A stretch of 64,000 bases of DNA from Streptomyces sp. NBC_01214. GTDB taxonomy: Bacteria; Actinomycetota; Actinomycetes; Streptomycetales; Streptomycetaceae. The stretch lies in contig NZ_JAPEOS010000002.1 in NCBI RefSeq assembly GCF_026340975.1, positions 266,501 through 330,500 of the forward strand, written 5' to 3'. Every line of letters begins with the position of its first letter. Positions within the stretch are counted from its first letter, which is position 1. Positions 51,116 to 59,690 of the stretch are shown piece by piece. Both the position numbers and the translations under genes were made by a program. The notes under the pieces were generated by a model that had not been told where the DNA came from, made no database searches, and was given only the letters and a program-made list of their open reading frames with translations.

Positions 51116-52543
51116 CTAGATGACGCCCTCCCGGCCGGGCAGTGGCGCCCGCGTGCGCTCCCAGCCCTCCAGGGCGGTCAGACAGGCGTGGTCCAAGTGG
51201 CGCAGTCCGCTCAGATCCAGCCGCACCGGCTGCCCGTGCGGCAGCGCGTCCAGGGCGTCGAGCAGCTTGGGAAGCCGCAAGAAACTGGCGTTCCCCAGGA
51301 CCTGCACGCACAGCTCCTCGTCCTCCCACACCTCCTCGATGTGCACGTGGGAGGTCTCCCAGGCCGCCTTGGCGACGGCGAGCCCCAGCCCGATCAGCAC
51401 GCCCTCGAAGAGATTGGTGACCACGATCGCCGAGGCCGTGACCACCAGCACCACCGCCTCGCCCCGGTGCGTCCGCCACAACGCGGCCACCGCCCTGGCC
51501 GGCAGCAGCTTCCAGCCCGCGTGCAGCAGCACCCCGGCCAGCGCGGCCAGCGGCACGCTCTCCAGGAGCTGGGGAAACGCCACGGCGAAGAGCAGCAGCC
51601 AGCCACCGTGCAGCACCCTGGCCGCACGGGTCCGCGCCCCGGCCTCCACGTTGGTGGCGCTGCGCACGATGACCGCCGTCATCGGCAGCGCGCCGAGCAG
51701 ACCGCACACGCTGTTGCCCACGCCCTGGGCGATGAGTTCCTTGTCGTACTCCGTCCTCGGCCCGTCGTGCATGCGGTCCACGGCCGCGGCGCTGAACAGC
51801 GTCTCGGCGGAGGCGATCAGCGCCAGCGCGACCACGGTCCCGACCGCGCCGACCGAGGCCAGGACCCCGAAGTCGCCCCAGTCGGGCGGGGAAACGGCCG
51901 CCAGCACGCCCGTCACCCGCACCTTTTCGACGGGCAGTCGCAACAGGACGGCCGCGGCGGTCGCGGCAGCCACCCCGACGAGAGCCCCGGGGACGATCCG
52001 CAGCCGGGCGGGCACCCGGCGCCAGGCGACCATGGCGGCGATCGTCCCGACCCCGAGCAGCACGGCGGCCAAGTCGGCCTGCGCCCCGAGCTCGTGCACC
52101 CCGCCCAGCTTCGCCAGGGTCTGCCCCGGAGCCTCCACGCCGCCCAGGGCGTACAACTGCCCGCAGATCAGTACCAGCCCGATCCCGGCCAGCATCCCGT
52201 GCACGACGGCCACGGAGATCGCCCGGAACCACCGCCCGAGCCGCAACATCCCCATGGCCAGCTGCGCAACCCCGGCGGCCAGCACCAGCACCCCGAGCGC
52301 GGGAAGACCGTAGGCCTGCACCGCCTCGTAGACGAGGACGGTCAGACCGGCCGCGGGCCCGCTCACCTGGAGGGAGCTCCCGCGGAACCATCCGGTGACC
52401 AGCCCGCCGACCACCCCCGTGACGATCCCCAGCTCGGCCGGTACTCCGGAGGCGACCGCCACTCCGACGCACAGGGGTAGAGCGACCAGCGCGACGACCA
52501 CGGACGCCCCGAAGTCATCACGAAACGTGCCGGCCCCAGGCAT
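51116..52543 (-). CDS. SulP-family anion transporter with STAS domain
   Basis: This is a 475-residue protein. Residues about 10-380 form the SulP membrane domain (SVVVALVALPLCVGVAVASGVPAELGIVTGVVGGLVTGWFRGSSLQVSGPAAGLTV and EYDKELIAQGVGNSVCGLLGALPMTAVIVRSATNVEAGARTRAARVLHG), and residues about 390-475 form a cytoplasmic STAS domain (VLGNASFLRLPKLLDALDALP, LDLSGLRHLDHACLTALEGW). Sulfate, bicarbonate or dicarboxylates are possible cargo; no carbonic anhydrase is adjacent. ATG 52543 has AGGGGG upstream and is preferred over upstream starts. Confidence 0.9.
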   Translation of the reverse strand: MPGAGTFRDDFGASVVVALVALPLCVGVAVASGVPAELGIVTGVVGGLVTGWFRGSSLQVSGPAAGLTVLVYEAVQAYGLPALGVLVLAAGVAQLAMGMLRLGRWFRAISVAVVHGMLAGIGLVLICGQLYALGGVEAPGQTLAKLGGVHELGAQADLAAVLLGVGTIAAMVAWRRVPARLRIVPGALVGVAAATAAAVLLRLPVEKVRVTGVLAAVSPPDWGDFGVLASVGAVGTVVALALIASAETLFSAAAVDRMHDGPRTEYDKELIAQGVGNSVCGLLGALPMTAVIVRSATNVEAGARTRAARVLHGGWLLLFAVAFPQLLESVPLAALAGVLLHAGWKLLPARAVAALWRTHRGEAVVLVVTASAIVVTNLFEGVLIGLGLAVAKAAWETSHVHIEEVWEDEELCVQVLGNASFLRLPKLLDALDALPHGQPVRLDLSGLRHLDHACLTALEGWERTRAPLPGREGVI

Positions 52544-52680
52544 GCGAGAACCCCCTGCTACGCGGTGGTGTGATGCCATCCAGCGTGGCGGGCGCACTCA
52601 TCGTGCCCAAGTGCCCACAGGAGTCCTCGGTGGCGCGTGCGCCGCACACGCCCCGCACACACCCCCTTCGCAACCGCCGC

Positions 52681-52710
52681 GGCCCGGCGGTCGGTGAAGA
52701 CCGCCGGGCC
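52681..52710 (-). terminator. Terminator of the yajQ gene
   Basis: GGCCCGGCGGTC-6 bp-GACCGCCGGGCC, a perfect 12-bp stem, 26 bases after the stop on the minus strand. Confidence 0.8.
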
Positions 52711-52736
52711 GGCGTGGGGCAGGTCGCGGAACAGGC

Positions 52737-53225
52737 TCAGCGATAGTTCACGAACTGGATCGCGAAGTCCAGGTCCTTGCCCTTGAGCAGCGCCTGGACC
52801 TCCTGGAGGTCGTCGCGGCTCTTGGAGCTGACGCGCAGCTCCTCGCCCTGGACCTGGGCCTTGACGCCCTTGGGACCCTCGTCCCGGATGATCTTCGCGA
52901 CCTTCTTGGCGTTCTCCTGGGAGATGCCCTCCTCGATCGTGGCGAAGATCTTGTACTCCTTGCCGGACAGCTGCGGCTCCCCGGCGTCCAGCGCCTTCAG
53001 CGAGATACCGCGCTTGACCAGCTTGGTCTCGAAGACGTCGAGGACGGCCTTCACGCGCTCCTCGGAGTTCGCCTCCATCAGGATCTTCTCGCCGGACCAG
53101 GCGATGGTGGCACCGGTGCCCTTGAAGTCGTAGCGCTGCGAGAGCTCCTTGGCGGCCTGGTTGAGGGCGTTGTCGACCTCCTGCCGCTCGACCTTCGAGA
53201 CGATGTCGAAACTGGAGTCGGCCAT
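52737..53225 (-). CDS. YajQ-family nucleotide-binding protein
   Basis: This 162-residue soluble protein matches YajQ/UPF0234 along its full length: SSFDIVSKVERQEVDNALNQAAKELSQRYDFKGTGATIAW, DEGPKGVKAQVQGEELRVSSKSRDDLQEV and ending DLDFAIQFVNYR. Members bind nucleotides, in Xanthomonas cyclic di-GMP; the Streptomyces role is not settled. ATG 53225 has AAGGAG upstream. It is the last chromosomal gene before the tRNA and the integrated element. Confidence 0.95.
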   Translation of the reverse strand: MADSSFDIVSKVERQEVDNALNQAAKELSQRYDFKGTGATIAWSGEKILMEANSEERVKAVLDVFETKLVKRGISLKALDAGEPQLSGKEYKIFATIEEGISQENAKKVAKIIRDEGPKGVKAQVQGEELRVSSKSRDDLQEVQALLKGKDLDFAIQFVNYR

Positions 53226-53425
53226 GTGCTGTGGCTCCTTGAAGTCGGTTGTGATCACCCCGGAGGGCGCGGCCGGACATGCCCGGCCCGCTCGGCAAAG
53301 CCTAGCCACCGCACCCACCCCCGGCGCTGATCAATCCGGTGGTGAAGCACCCCCGGTCATCAGGTATCGTTTACGTCGTTGCCAGGGAGCGCCGCCGCGA
53401 GGCGGAAAAAATGGCAGCAAATCTT

Positions 53426-53507
<82 letters not shown>

Positions 53508-53515
53508 CGCGAGTG

Positions 53516-53556
53516 GAACCCCCGTTCATCTGCGGAAACGCAGCGAACGGGGGTTC
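53516..53556 (+). terminator. Terminator after tRNA-Tyr
   Basis: GAACCCCCGTTC pairs with GAACGGGGGTTC, with an inner CTGCG-GAAA-CGCAG stem, followed by TTTCGTTTTC. It may form part of the recombination region. Confidence 0.8.
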
Positions 53557-53681
53557 TTTCGTTTTCGAACACGGACAGTCGACTGTCTCGCTCTGTCTCG
53601 TTGACGCACGCTCTCTACCAGCGTCTGTGGACGGAGCGTGGACGGGAATCCGGGATCTGACCTGCGGTTTGGTCGTGGTCG

Positions 53682-55043
53682 CTACCGGCGGTCCAAACGC
53701 GCGGAGATCATGGCGTTCGCTGTCTCCTCCCCGTCCTTCAGGAACTTCGCGTACACCCGGAAGAGCACCGTCAGGCTGTGGCCGGCCCGCTCGGCGACGA
53801 TCTGCGGCTCCACCCCGGCGCTTAGCCAGGTTGACACCGCCGTGTGGCGAAGGTCATAGGGGCGTTTCGCCATCCTGGACGCCTGATCCTGTGGGCTAAG
53901 AACTTTGGCCCTGGCTTCCGCCCACACCGCCCCGTACCCGCTCTCCTGCACCATGCCGCCGCGAGCCGTTCGGAAGAGTCGCCCGTCCGCCGCGACGCCG
54001 TGGACCGTGATGTGCCACCGGAGCATTGACACGAGCTGTGGGGGGATCGGGACTTGCCGTACGGCGCTGCGCGGCCGGTGCTTCAGTCCCTTCCGATCGT
54101 GGGCCTCGCCGGAGTCCGTCCAGGCCCGGCCGGCACGAGGTCGGCTTTCCCGCAGCCACACCGTCCCCCACCCTCGCCGGGGCAGGCGAAAGTCCGTGGC
54201 TCGCAGCCCGACCGTCTCTCCGGGGCGGGCTGCGGCGTAGAGGATGCAGGCGAAGAAGGCCTCCAGATGCCGCCCCCGCGCCCCCTGCGATCGGACCCCG
54301 GCCAGTAACCGCTCGGCGAGTTCTGGACCGGGCACGCACGCGCGGTCCAGTTCTTCGCCGACCTTCTCGGGAGCCGACCACTGGAGGGAATGGAGCGGGT
54401 TCTCCGCCAGCAGCTCCGCGTCCACCGCGTATCCGAGGGCCTGGTGGAAAATGGCCCGCTTCCGAGTGATGACGGACCCTGCGGACGTCTTCCCGTCCAG
54501 CCGCTTGGTGCAGGCGTTCAGGGCCTTCCGTGCGAGCATCCGCTCGGAAAGTGCTGACACCGGAACTGACTTCCGCTCGAACCAGGCCAGTACCGCCTTC
54601 ACCTCGTCCGGCTGCTCTTTGTCCCACTGGTGCACGTTGAACGCCCAGCTGTAGAGCACCCGCCGGGCGATGGCCGGCTCGGCCATGCCCTTCGTGTCCT
54701 TCACCAGAGCCATGGTGACCGTGGCCATGGCCTCGGCCAGCGTCTTCCGCGTGCTCGCGGGGGAGTGGTCCCACTTCATTTCGATGTAGTTCCGAGCGTG
54801 CTGGTACCAGGGGATGTCCTTCTCCCGCTGGATCAGGGACCTGGGGAGCCCACTGTCAACGTCGAAGGGCTCCCCGGCCCGTGCGGCGGTGATCAGCTGC
54901 GCGCGCCGACTCTCGGCAAGCCCGAGCGTCAGGAACGACTCGGAGTGGGGCCGGATCCCAACCTGCCAACGGAGTTGGTAGGGCTTCCGGTAGGGCCGCT
55001 TGCGGATGGCCCACATCTTGACCGTGTAGCTCCACTCGGTCAC
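53682..55043 (-). CDS. int: Tyrosine-recombinase integrase
   Basis: This is a 453-residue integrase. Residues about 60-250 are the SAM-like core-binding/DNA-binding part (DIPWYQHARNYIEMKWDHSPASTRKTLAEAMATVTMALV), and residues about 260-453 are catalytic: the box I Arg in AAARPGETVGLRATDF, box II YDLRHTAVSTWLSAGVEPQIVAERAGHS and the tyrosine nucleophile near RVYAKF. The box II His normally preceding DLRHT is Tyr here. GTG 55043 overlaps the excisionase stop by four bases and has GGAGG. It recombines the element with tRNA-Tyr, 174 bp away. Confidence 0.94.
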   Translation of the reverse strand: MTEWSYTVKMWAIRKRPYRKPYQLRWQVGIRPHSESFLTLGLAESRRAQLITAARAGEPFDVDSGLPRSLIQREKDIPWYQHARNYIEMKWDHSPASTRKTLAEAMATVTMALVKDTKGMAEPAIARRVLYSWAFNVHQWDKEQPDEVKAVLAWFERKSVPVSALSERMLARKALNACTKRLDGKTSAGSVITRKRAIFHQALGYAVDAELLAENPLHSLQWSAPEKVGEELDRACVPGPELAERLLAGVRSQGARGRHLEAFFACILYAAARPGETVGLRATDFRLPRRGWGTVWLRESRPRAGRAWTDSGEAHDRKGLKHRPRSAVRQVPIPPQLVSMLRWHITVHGVAADGRLFRTARGGMVQESGYGAVWAEARAKVLSPQDQASRMAKRPYDLRHTAVSTWLSAGVEPQIVAERAGHSLTVLFRVYAKFLKDGEETANAMISARLDRR

Positions 55044-55246
55044 GCAGCCTCCAGCTGGTCGTTGAAGGTGTCCAGTGCGCTGCGCCGAACCCTGATGTGG
55101 CCGTTGGGCAGCCGGTGGGCCTTGGGTCCGTACCCGCGGTTGCGCCACCGGTACCAAGTGGCTCGGGTGATGTCGAGTTCCTCAAGCACCTCTGTCAGAG
55201 GCAGCCATTCGTCAACCGGCGTTCGCCGACGGCGTGACGTAGCCAA
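55040..55246 (-). CDS. xis: Excisionase / MerR-like helix-turn-helix protein
   Basis: This 68-residue basic protein consists of one HTH_17/MerR-type domain: WLPLTEVLEELDITRATWYRWRNRGYGPKAHRLPNGHIRVRRSALDTF. In AICEs this position, directly before int and translationally coupled to it, is occupied by Xis, which directs excision. The start is TTG 55246, supported by GGAGT eight bases upstream. The gene lies directly downstream of the repeat array at 55308-55555, which may hold its promoter. Confidence 0.88.
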   Translation of the reverse strand: MATSRRRRTPVDEWLPLTEVLEELDITRATWYRWRNRGYGPKAHRLPNGHIRVRRSALDTFNDQLEAA

Positions 55247-55570
55247 GGTCTAACTCCTCATCGGTATCGATGGACGGTGGTCCGGGGCGCGGAAACCCCG
55301 GAAAGTACTGACAGAACTGACAGAACCTCGCCATGTGGCCCCTGACCTGTGGTTTTGTCTGGTTCGAGCCGCGTGACAAAACCTCAAAAAACTCTGACAG
55401 AACCTCGAAAACCTCGGTTCTGTCAGACCGGACGGCTCGCCCGCGGCGAGGTTTTTTGGGTTCTGTCAGAGTTTTCGGAGGTTCTGTCAGAGCTCCGAAA
55501 GTGCTCGTTTCCGCAGGTCACGGGGCTGTTCGGGAGGTTCTGTCAGTTCTGTCAGTGGGTTGGGGGGTTT
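55247..55570. other. Gene-free control region between DUF3987 gene and xis
   Basis: This is 324 bp, lower in GC than its surroundings, with no gene; a forward open frame from 55333 has no ribosome-binding site and consists of the repeats themselves. It contains the iteron-like array and an AT-rich GGTTTTGTC/GACAAAACC inverted repeat (55351-55359 and 55375-55383). Confidence 0.75.
55308..55555. repeat. Iteron-like array, TTCTGTCAG
   Basis: Eight perfect 9-mers: three as CTGACAGAA (55308, 55317, 55394) and five as TTCTGTCAG (starting 55418, 55461, 55482, 55538 and 55547), most extended to GGTTCTGTCAG. Two pairs are abutting, 9 bp apart, and one convergent pair forms an 11-bp-arm inverted repeat (55394-55426). 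Confidence 0.9.
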
Positions 55571-57112
55571 TCAGGCGGCGGGGGTGATGCGGGGGTGGGT
55601 CTCGTAGCGGGGGGAGGGCGGCCGGCCGCCTCGTGTGGTGCGGGGCGGTGGGGGCTGCTGGCGGACCCAGCCGTGTTCCTCCAGGAGGTCCAGGGCGGGG
55701 TCGAGGTCGCTCATGGCAGGGAACTCGCTGCGGGGCATCGCGCGGAAGAGGTCGCGTTTGGTGAAGGTGGCTGTGCGGGTCTCGTTCAGGTGGGTCAGGA
55801 CCGTGTGGGCGGCCGCCTGGGCGGGGTCGGCCTTCATGGCGTTGAAGACGTCGAGGGCGTGGGCTGTGAAGTAGTCCCCGAGCTGGGTGGCGGCGGCCAT
55901 GGTCTCGGCGGCGATCGGCCGGGTCCAGGCGTCCTCGGGGTGGGCAGCCAGGTGGAGGAGTCCGGCGATGCGGGCGACGGCGCCGTCGCGCTTGCTGGCC
56001 CAGTTCACGATCGGTGCGAGGGTCCCGTCCTTGCGCAGGCGGGATTCCGTGACGCGCTGGTAGGCAAGGAGGACGGCGTCGGCCTCGGGCGTGAGGGTGA
56101 GCTCGGCGGTCTCGGTCCAGGCCGCGAGGGTCAGGGCCAGGCTCCCGAGCTTGCGGGCGTAGGTTTCGGCGGTGTCGGGGTTGAGGAGTTCTGGGGTGAG
56201 GTTGCGGTAGCCGACGAGGGATTCGGGCTTGGAGTAGAGGAACCGGGCGAGCAGGCCGCGGCCGTCGGCACCCTTGATCTGCCCGATGGAGTCCAGGACC
56301 TCCGGCTGGATGGCCAGGCCCATGGTGATGGCGGGGTTCTCGATGTACTGGGGATCTCGGGCCTGGCGGTTGACGCGGGCCATGTCGCCGGCGTGGCCCT
56401 TGAGGAAGATCCCCATGTTCGGGACGCCGGAGTAGCGTCCGGCGATGATCTCGAAGATCTCGCCCTCTGGGGACAGGATCGAGATGCGTCCGTCCTGCTG
56501 GGCGAGGAGGGTGGTCAGGCTTTCGGCGGTGATGTCGTCGGCGACGAGCTGCGGCTCCGCCGGGACGACGGCCCGCTCCGCGGCCTCAGACAGAGAGATG
56601 GCCTGGGCGGTCAGATTGGCCAGCTTGTCGGCCTCGGCGTTGGCCGCGAGCTTCTCGGCCTTCTCGGCCGCGGCCTTCGCGATGCGCGCGGAGGCCGCGG
56701 CCTCGGTCCGCTGGGGTGCGGTGAGTTCGATGAGGGCTTTCTCGGCGGCGAGGAGGGGCTTGGTCATGAGCCCGAACACGGCGCTCTTGCGGTTGCCGGG
56801 CGGAAGGGCGACGGCTGTGTAGAGGTTGACCGGCTCGCTCCACTGCCCGCGCACGGTCACAGTGAGGCGCCCACCGGCCGCCGTGCCGATGACGGCGAGA
56901 GCCAGACACCCTGCGAGGTCGACGGGTGTCTGCGTCTCCTCCGCGACACCTGCCGTCATGGCGGCGAGCCAATCGGGCAGGGCCTCCACAGGGAACACAG
57001 GGAGCTGCCCGCGCGGGTTGAGGGGTACGGGCTCGTCCCACCCAGGCCCGGCGATGTCCTCCGGGGTCATCTCGTCGAACCCTTCCCACAGCTCAGGGTC
57101 GTGCGGACTCAT
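55571..57112 (-). CDS. DUF3987-type helicase/replication protein
   Basis: This 513-residue protein resembles the DUF3987 family (phage and integrative-element replication-associated ATPase-like proteins). A nucleotide-binding-like loop reads ALPPGNRKSAVFGLMTKPLLAAEK, followed by an Ala/Glu-rich coiled segment at about 145-190 and ISILSPEGEIFEIIAGRYSG, MGIFLKGHAGDMARVNRQARDPQYIENPAITMGLAIQPEVL. The C-terminal 130 residues include a winged-helix-like part (THLNETRTATFTKRDLFRAM) and a basic/Pro end. ATG 57112 overlaps the preceding small gene by four bases. Together with the prim-pol it probably forms the replication module in place of RepSA/RepPP. Confidence 0.82.
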   Translation of the reverse strand: MSPHDPELWEGFDEMTPEDIAGPGWDEPVPLNPRGQLPVFPVEALPDWLAAMTAGVAEETQTPVDLAGCLALAVIGTAAGGRLTVTVRGQWSEPVNLYTAVALPPGNRKSAVFGLMTKPLLAAEKALIELTAPQRTEAAASARIAKAAAEKAEKLAANAEADKLANLTAQAISLSEAAERAVVPAEPQLVADDITAESLTTLLAQQDGRISILSPEGEIFEIIAGRYSGVPNMGIFLKGHAGDMARVNRQARDPQYIENPAITMGLAIQPEVLDSIGQIKGADGRGLLARFLYSKPESLVGYRNLTPELLNPDTAETYARKLGSLALTLAAWTETAELTLTPEADAVLLAYQRVTESRLRKDGTLAPIVNWASKRDGAVARIAGLLHLAAHPEDAWTRPIAAETMAAATQLGDYFTAHALDVFNAMKADPAQAAAHTVLTHLNETRTATFTKRDLFRAMPRSEFPAMSDLDPALDLLEEHGWVRQQPPPPRTTRGGRPPSPRYETHPRITPAA

Positions 57113-57423
57113 GCGGCTTCCCTTCGCTGATCGAGGAGCGGGCAGAGGGTGCGGTGCTGTTCGTGGTCCGCGATCAGCGCGAGGGCGCGGGCGCGGCCGG
57201 CGGCGAAAATGTCGCGGCCGCAGGAGCACCAAGAGCGGACGCTGGGGCTGGCGCCGTACGAGGGCGGGGCCACGATGTGGAGCCAGGCGACGGGCCGGCG
57301 TCCGTCGTCGGCGTGCGGGTCAGGGCGAACAGATGAAGGGACGCCTTCGGCGACGACCTTCAGCGCGCTACCGCCGTCGGGGGCGGGGGCCGGTACGGCG
57401 GGGCTGGTGTGGGGTGTGGTCAT
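57109..57423 (-). CDS. Small AICE protein with Cys cluster
   Basis: This 104-residue protein of unknown function has a Pro/Ala-rich N-terminus and a C-terminal part WLHIVAPPSYGASPSVRSWCSCGRDIFAAGRARALALIADHEQHRTLCPLL. The CSC...H..H...C pattern suggests a small zinc-binding module. It is sandwiched with four-base overlaps between the prim-pol and DUF3987 genes, so it belongs to the replication operon. Such small proteins are frequent in Streptomyces integrative elements. Confidence 0.8.
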   Translation of the reverse strand: MTTPHTSPAVPAPAPDGGSALKVVAEGVPSSVRPDPHADDGRRPVAWLHIVAPPSYGASPSVRSWCSCGRDIFAAGRARALALIADHEQHRTLCPLLDQRREAA

Positions 57424-58382
57424 CGGGCACCGGCCAGGGTGTTACGGGTGCTGCGGCGGATGCCGTCGCGGATGCTGGAGGCGGTCCTGGAAGGGGTGAG
57501 GCCCTTGGCGAGAGCGGCTTCGGTGAGGCGGTCGGTGACCTGCTGCTCGGAGAGGGTTCCTGCGGCAATCAGGCGGCCCAGGGCATAAGCGGCCCGGTAG
57601 AGAGTGAGGTTGTGCTCGCCATCGGGGGCCGCGGCCAGCTTGGCCAGCTCCCCGTCCATAGCCGCGGTGGCGTACCGGTCCGCACGCCCGATCCGGGCCC
57701 GCACCACGGCCACCGGCAGGGGGGCGGGTGCGGGTGGCGGGGTGAGGAGGTCAGAGAGCCACGTGGGGAGGGGGATCGGGTCCACCGCGTTGATGACCTC
57801 ATACGGCCGGCGGTGCACCACGCTGCCAGGGGCCACCACGTACCCGCCCCAGGCTCGCGTATCAACCTTCCACCCCAGACGCCCTGCGCTCCCACGTAGC
57901 CGCTTCTCACCAGGGGCAGCGAAGTACAGGTGCAGCCCGCCACGCCCGGTGCGCACCGTGTACGTGCCGGTGGGCACGGGGTGTCCGGCCCGCTCACAGA
58001 TGGCGGTGAACACCTCGATCCCGTCCCGGAACCCCGCCCACTCCGGCGGCGCGGCCTTGTCAGTGGGCTTAGGCAGGTCGAGGTCGATGACGAGCAGCCC
58101 GGCCGGGCCGGTGGCAAGCCCGACGTTGTACGGCTTGGGGGTCCAGCAGTCGGCGATCCGAGCCCTGTCGGTCGTAGCCCGCTGCTCGGGGGTGACGTGC
58201 CCGCCCGCGCACCGGCCGGTGGTCGGACAGTGGTCCTCGGCGTGCCCGGCGGGCCGCTTGTCCCCGGGGCGGAGCGGAAACACCGGCCAGCCGCGGGCGG
58301 CCGACTCCAGGGCTGCCGTCAGCAGCATGGAGGGTAAGGCCCTGCGGTCGTGCTCTCGCCCACTGTCGGCGGTATGAGTCAT
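57420..58382 (-). CDS. Bifunctional DNA primase/polymerase (prim-pol)
   Basis: This 320-residue protein has an N-terminal prim-pol domain: ALESAARGWPVFPLRPGDKRPAGHAEDHCPTTG, the catalytic acidic motif VIDLDLPK, TVRTGRGGLHLYFAAPG and DTRAWGGYVVAPGSVV. The domain ends near residue 210; the remainder is a small helical region. Members synthesise primers and extend them during plasmid or AICE replication. No helicase domain is fused to it; the downstream DUF3987 protein may provide one. Confidence 0.92.
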   Translation of the reverse strand: MTHTADSGREHDRRALPSMLLTAALESAARGWPVFPLRPGDKRPAGHAEDHCPTTGRCAGGHVTPEQRATTDRARIADCWTPKPYNVGLATGPAGLLVIDLDLPKPTDKAAPPEWAGFRDGIEVFTAICERAGHPVPTGTYTVRTGRGGLHLYFAAPGEKRLRGSAGRLGWKVDTRAWGGYVVAPGSVVHRRPYEVINAVDPIPLPTWLSDLLTPPPAPAPLPVAVVRARIGRADRYATAAMDGELAKLAAAPDGEHNLTLYRAAYALGRLIAAGTLSEQQVTDRLTEAALAKGLTPSRTASSIRDGIRRSTRNTLAGAR

Positions 58383-58469
58383 GCTGGTGTCCTCCAGTTC
58401 AGTTGGATGTGCTGGTGACGAGGGCGGCCCCGCTTCATTGGCGTGAGTGGGGGGCCGCCCTCGGCGTAG

Positions 58470-59129
58470 CTACCGGCGGTGCGTGTGGCGGTGGTCGAGG
58501 AGCGCGAAGGTGAGTGCGGATTCGGCGATCTGGCCGTAGTTGAAGGCGGCGTCGGGGGCGGCTGCGAGCTTCTCGTTGACGTCGAGAAGGTCGAAGGTGT
58601 CGGGGACGTCCAGCTCGTCAAGGCCGCGGACGTAAGCCCAGAGGTCACCGACCCGTTCCAGCTCTTCGTGGGCCTGCTCGAACTGCTTGTGTCCGTCCCA
58701 GGTGTCGAAGCCCTTGAAGGCAGGCGGGACGGGGAACAGCTCGTCGGGGATGGCGGTGCGGCCGTCGGCCTGGCGGACGAGTTCGACGAGGGGCGGCTGC
58801 TGTCCGTCCAGCACGCGCAGGAGCGCCCACGCGGCCCCGAAGGCGTACGCGGCGGCCGCGTCGTCGTAAAGCTCAGCCATACGGCACTCGTGCGCGAGGT
58901 GGCCGGCCACGATCGAGAGCAGCGCCCGGTCGTGCGGCCGGTCCAAGACCGCGGACGGCTGACAGGGGTCGGCGATCGCGCCGTCGACGTGCCGGAGACG
59001 GTCGAACTTGTACTGCGCGCCGGCGGCCTGCGCGGCCCGGTGGGCGATGCGGGCCTCGCGGGCGGTGGCCCCGAGCGCGGACACGCTGTCGGTCAGGGTC
59101 TCGAACCACCCGATCGTGGTGCGGGTCAT
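58470..59129 (-). CDS. AICE protein of unknown function
   Basis: This 219-residue soluble, acidic protein begins MTRTTIGWFETLTDSVSALG. It has no recognised domain; helices predominate (ALLSIVAGHLAHECRMAELYDDAAAAYAFGAAWALLRVLDG). ATG 59129 has GAGGAG eight bases upstream and is preferred over the longer open frame. It lies between the prim-pol and the small membrane protein in the same transcription direction. A forward shadow ORF covers the same bases but lacks coding bias. Confidence 0.8.
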   Translation of the reverse strand: MTRTTIGWFETLTDSVSALGATAREARIAHRAAQAAGAQYKFDRLRHVDGAIADPCQPSAVLDRPHDRALLSIVAGHLAHECRMAELYDDAAAAYAFGAAWALLRVLDGQQPPLVELVRQADGRTAIPDELFPVPPAFKGFDTWDGHKQFEQAHEELERVGDLWAYVRGLDELDVPDTFDLLDVNEKLAAAPDAAFNYGQIAESALTFALLDHRHTHRR

Positions 59130-59140
59130 GTCATCGCTCC

Positions 59141-59626
59141 TCAGCGGTTGTTGATGGTGCCGGTGGCGCGGCCGAACAGGCCTGTCGCGGTGACGTGCTG
59201 GGTGATGTGCTGGACCGGCGCTGCTCCCCGGCCGCGCGTGCTGCGGCCGGTGCGGAGGATCAGGGGGAGGGCGGTGCCGGCGGCGATGAGTGCGACGAGG
59301 GCCCAGAGGGCTTCGGCGATGGCGAGGAGTCCGGGGGCGGCGTAGGAGATTCCGATTCCTGCCGCCCCGATGCCTCCGCCGACGGTCGGGGCGAGGAGCG
59401 CGGTGGTCTTGGCCCACGCGGGAACCGCAGTCGGGGGCGCCGGTGTGGGCGCGAGGTCGGTGGGGGTGGGGTGGGTGTAGGCGAGGGTGCGGGTTCCGTC
59501 GGGGAGGGTGACCCAGGCGATGTCCGTGCCGGTGGGCAGGACCGGTATCGGGGCTGCGGTGGGATGGGCCAGTGCGGGGGGCCGGGTGATCGGGGTGGGG
59601 TGGTGGAGGGCCGGTTCGTGGGGCAT
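59141..59626 (-). CDS. Small membrane protein, Spd-like
   Basis: This 161-residue protein has a Pro/His/Thr-rich N-terminal 70 residues, two adjacent hydrophobic helices (KTTALLAPTVGGGIGAAGIGISYAAPGLLAIAEALWALVALIAAGTALPLILR) and a basic C-terminus. Two-helix membrane proteins of this kind near tra are usually Spd (mycelial spread) proteins. ATG 59626 is chosen over ATG 59632 because GGAGG sits seven bases from the former and only two from the latter. It is preceded by the TGTCAG repeat cluster. Confidence 0.78.
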   Translation of the reverse strand: MPHEPALHHPTPITRPPALAHPTAAPIPVLPTGTDIAWVTLPDGTRTLAYTHPTPTDLAPTPAPPTAVPAWAKTTALLAPTVGGGIGAAGIGISYAAPGLLAIAEALWALVALIAAGTALPLILRTGRSTRGRGAAPVQHITQHVTATGLFGRATGTINNR

Positions 59627-59690
59627 GTGCATGCCTCCGTGAGGTGGGTCGGGCCCGCGTGGTGTGGGTGGCGCGGGCCCGCCGGGTGTG

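Noticed and set aside
55308..55555. TTCTGTCAG array as a CRISPR
   Set aside because: Repeats are only 9 bp, occur in both orientations and are irregularly spaced.
55349..57130. 593-residue plus-strand open frame over the DUF3987 gene
   Set aside because: It starts inside the repeat array without a ribosome-binding site and is Gly/Val/Glu-rich shadow sequence; the minus-strand gene has domain similarity and fits the operon.
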